A stretch of DNA of 64,000 nucleotides from NCBI GenBank assembly GCA_942159475.1, contig OW804095.1, positions 150,340,808 to 150,404,807 of the forward strand. Reading direction: 5' to 3'. Both the position numbers and the translations under genes were made by a program. Under the pieces are notes generated by a model. It worked only from the letters and a program-made list of their open reading frames with translations, was not told the DNA's origin and ran no database searches. Positions 61,708-64,000 of this stretch are shown one piece after another (the stretch's first letter is position 1; every line of letters starts with the position of its first letter). This DNA is from Sthenelais limicola (lineage: Eukaryota > Annelida > Polychaeta > Phyllodocida > Sigalionidae).

Positions 61708-62480
61708 GTATGTTGTAAGACAGATCGGTAAACAATAAGAAAATAAATAATATTAATCACATTTTTTGAGAATATTACCATAGATCTAGTTCTCAATATA
61801 GTACTATCCAGTTCTATTTGGATAGTATTATTACAGTGTTTAATTGATAGTCTTTATTAATTTACATAAAGTGTGGACTGATTGGCAGGTACAATGAGAC
61901 AGACACAGTATCATAAATATAACAGAATTACAAACAATGTGTTAGACAGATGATAGTCTGATTATTCTTACAGTGTAGGCCATCCCGTATATAATTTGGT
62001 CTCTACATTTCAATTTGGTCTCTGTACTGTACTGACTTACTTTGGTTTTAGAATTTTCAATTCAGGGTATGATCATAATTCTGTCATTTTACCTTTTAAT
62101 TAAGTCTTCAATTAATTCTTCAATTCAGTACATGTATCTAATAACTATATGGAACTGAATTTATTTATTCTGTCACTGCATCCATTTATTCCGTCTCAGT
62201 TTTAAAATAATTCTGTCTCTCTGTTCACAGAATTAAGCTTTACCAAGGCATTTATTCATCCCCTCTTTGTTTTGAAATGATTTTGCCTGTGTTCTGTCTC
62301 GCTAAGTAACAGAAAAGGTCAAAATAATGTAACACTTGGCACGTCATAGTTGCATCCACTTCTAACTCCCAGTGAGGAAAGATTGACAGGTAAAATAAAA
62401 CGCGAAGTGTCACGAAAATAACAGAATTACAAACAATATGTTGGACAGAAGATTTGTCTGGCAATTGCCTGGTCACTCTT

Positions 62481-62553
62481 GGGTCGGATCTTCAGAAAAT
62501 GTACAATTCACCTTCATTAATTCTCTCAAATTACCCACATTTTAAGACAAAGG
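62481..62553 (-). mobile_element. Family A MITE, 5' fragment
   Basis: gggtcggatcttcagaaaat then the A1-like left part, breaking off near ttaagacaaagg just before the 67-bp tandem repeat. Confidence 0.75.
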
Positions 62554-62563
62554 TACGGCACCA

Positions 62564-62715
62564 CCATGTATATAATACATAATGTAGGTAACACTTGGCA
62601 CCTCATAGTCGCATCCACTACTAGCTCCCACCATGTACATAATACATAATGTAGGTAACACTTGGCGCCTCATAGTTGCATCCACTACTAGCTCCCCCCA
62701 TGTATATGATACATA
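62564..62715. repeat. 67-bp tandem repeat, 2.3 copies
   Basis: Units start at 62564, 62631 and 62698 (ccatgtata/ccatgtaca...). A diverged relative of the unit's middle part (aacacttggcacgtcatagt) is at about 62331-62365. Confidence 0.92.
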
Positions 62716-62745
62716 GAGCAGCTCACTCTCCTCCCATCACTACAG

Positions 62746-62820
62746 TGAGCAGCATGGAGCAGTTGGGAGCAGTTGTAGATCTACTCAACATCCAGGCTAA
62801 CCTAGTCTACATCTCTGATG
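62746..62820 (+). CDS. Candidate 75-nt exon
   Basis: Acceptor cctcccatcactacag, donor gatg|gtaaat. It reads SSMEQLGAVVDLLNIQANLV then YISD. Two bases in, one base out, so phase 1 on both sides. A well-formed amphipathic pattern. Family unknown; probably the same + strand gene as 61316-61406. Confidence 0.38.
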
Positions 62821-64000
62821 GTAAATTTAGCAATGGTATAGAATAGAATAGGGGATTTGCATAGACGCCATTTTCAATCCTGGTTCGCATGGAATTATTG
62901 GACTAATGGTACAGTGTATAGCTTTTATAAATGATCTATGAAAACAAAATACATGATAGGAAAGATGAAGTATTATGTTATGAAAACATGCAATAACATA
63001 TGGATATTGACATTAGAACACTGACACTTTACAGTACTATTCTTCATTATTATATATGCACAAAATATGAATCATATTATTTAGAAATGCTTCATGAATA
63101 GATCATATAACTTACATGAATAACTATTATAATAATCCTCTAGAGACATTAATGTACTGCAAAGGGACCAAAACGCAAACTAAACTTCAAACCCTTCTCT
63201 AAATAACTGTTTCTTCTCTCTTGGAAGAAGTAGGCACATGGCTAGTAACAGTGTATATTTTCTCCATTGAAATTAAATCGTTTATTTATGGAAACCAGAT
63301 TATTATTATCTATAAACCTTTACAAACAAACAAAAACCACACAAAACTTCCAAACCTAATAAAGAGGCATGTGGAATTGGTGGTCCAACATTTAATACAG
63401 AGAAAAAATTCAGAGTGTGCTACTTAGAGTAGCACACTATCCGATGTATAGTCTTCTACCTACCTTTAGTCGCTATTTGTTGGGATGGCGGAGGCAGTTG
63501 TAGGCCTACAGACCAAGCCTACTAGTGTTGGACGTTGGCTTTCAGCCGACTGCTTACATCAACGAAAATAAAAAACAATATTTACTGCTCAAAACGGCAA
63601 GCTTATGGCTTTCCACTGGTTCATTTTGCTTTGAAATGATTTATAATTTGTTGTTAAAGATGCATTACCAGCTATGGAAGATCCTGAAATGAAATGACTA
63701 TCCTTGAGATAAAGACTCTAAAGCTATCATATGTCCTGGAGAAACGATTTAAATGAAGAAAAACTGATTAAAAGAACTGAACAAATTCGGTATCGGTTTT
63801 TGCTCTGCATACCACTGCATGAGTGGCCTGTAAACTTTATGCCCATTCAAGACAGCAGGGGTAATGGGGAACCCCTAGTCAAGTACATGCGTGTGCGCAG
63901 GGTCTAGATGTTCAATGTGTATGGGTCCAAAGAAGCAAGGTTTATAAAAATAGGCTTTACAGTTTCTAATAGGCAATCAAGTTATTGGTCACAGTTAGAA
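62821..64000. other. Right edge; possibly intron of a + strand gene
   Basis: Follows the donor at 62821. A short frame at 63485 (MAEAVVGLQTKPTSVGRWLS...) looks mildly protein-like but has no supporting signals. No gene called. Confidence 0.3.

Overview
The window looks like AT-rich nuclear DNA from an invertebrate animal. Genes are split by GT-AG introns, inverted-repeat transposons are dense, and satellites and microsatellites are common; nothing looks bacterial, viral or organellar. The octamer TAGGCCTA occurs at least 13 times, which I associate from memory with echinoderm and related deuterostome genomes. That is a weak hint, not an identification.

Only one gene can be read with confidence: an alpha-arrestin (arrestin domain-containing protein) on the + strand, coding 47886-53333 in seven exons with consistent phases, about 466 residues. 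It has arrestin N and C domains, a Pro/Ala/Gly-rich linker made of 10-residue repeats, and a C-terminal PPSY motif of the kind that binds WW domains of NEDD4-type ubiquitin ligases. A 5' UTR intron probably ends at 47868. The downstream region to about 58.5 kb holds candidate poly(A) signals and repeats.

The left part (1-20 kb) is dominated by mobile DNA. The main discovery candidate is a 9.13-kb unit at 2038-11166. Its ends are 32-bp inverted repeats starting CACTCTCCCGCGC, with CGTATC-rich subterminal repeats. It is flanked by TA on both sides and splits one copy of a short transposon (family B) into a left half (1942-2037) and a right half (11167-11256). Inside lie a 32-bp C-rich minisatellite, a three-copy satellite of about 210 bp, a smaller transposon and minus-strand exon-like segments (8666-8587, 5945-5886, 5269-5126). 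No transposase was recognised. Outside it are further isolated coding-like segments with splice sites (1259-1384 +, 13967-13789 -, 37407-37199 -, 38142-38427 +, 61316-61406 +, 62746-62820 +) that I cannot assign to a family.

The whole window is seeded with MITE-like families. Family A (about 235 bp, ends GGGTCAGATTTTCAGAAAAT, TA targets) has about 15 copies in two subfamilies. Family B (ends ACAGTCTAGG) has 7 copies, counting the split one. Family C (about 415 bp, TATGTGAT ends) has 3, and families D, E and F have 1-2 each. There are also near-perfect hairpins (20244-20358, 55287-55364), local tandem duplications and a 620-base purine tract. The remaining spans hold AT-rich DNA in which I see no gene.
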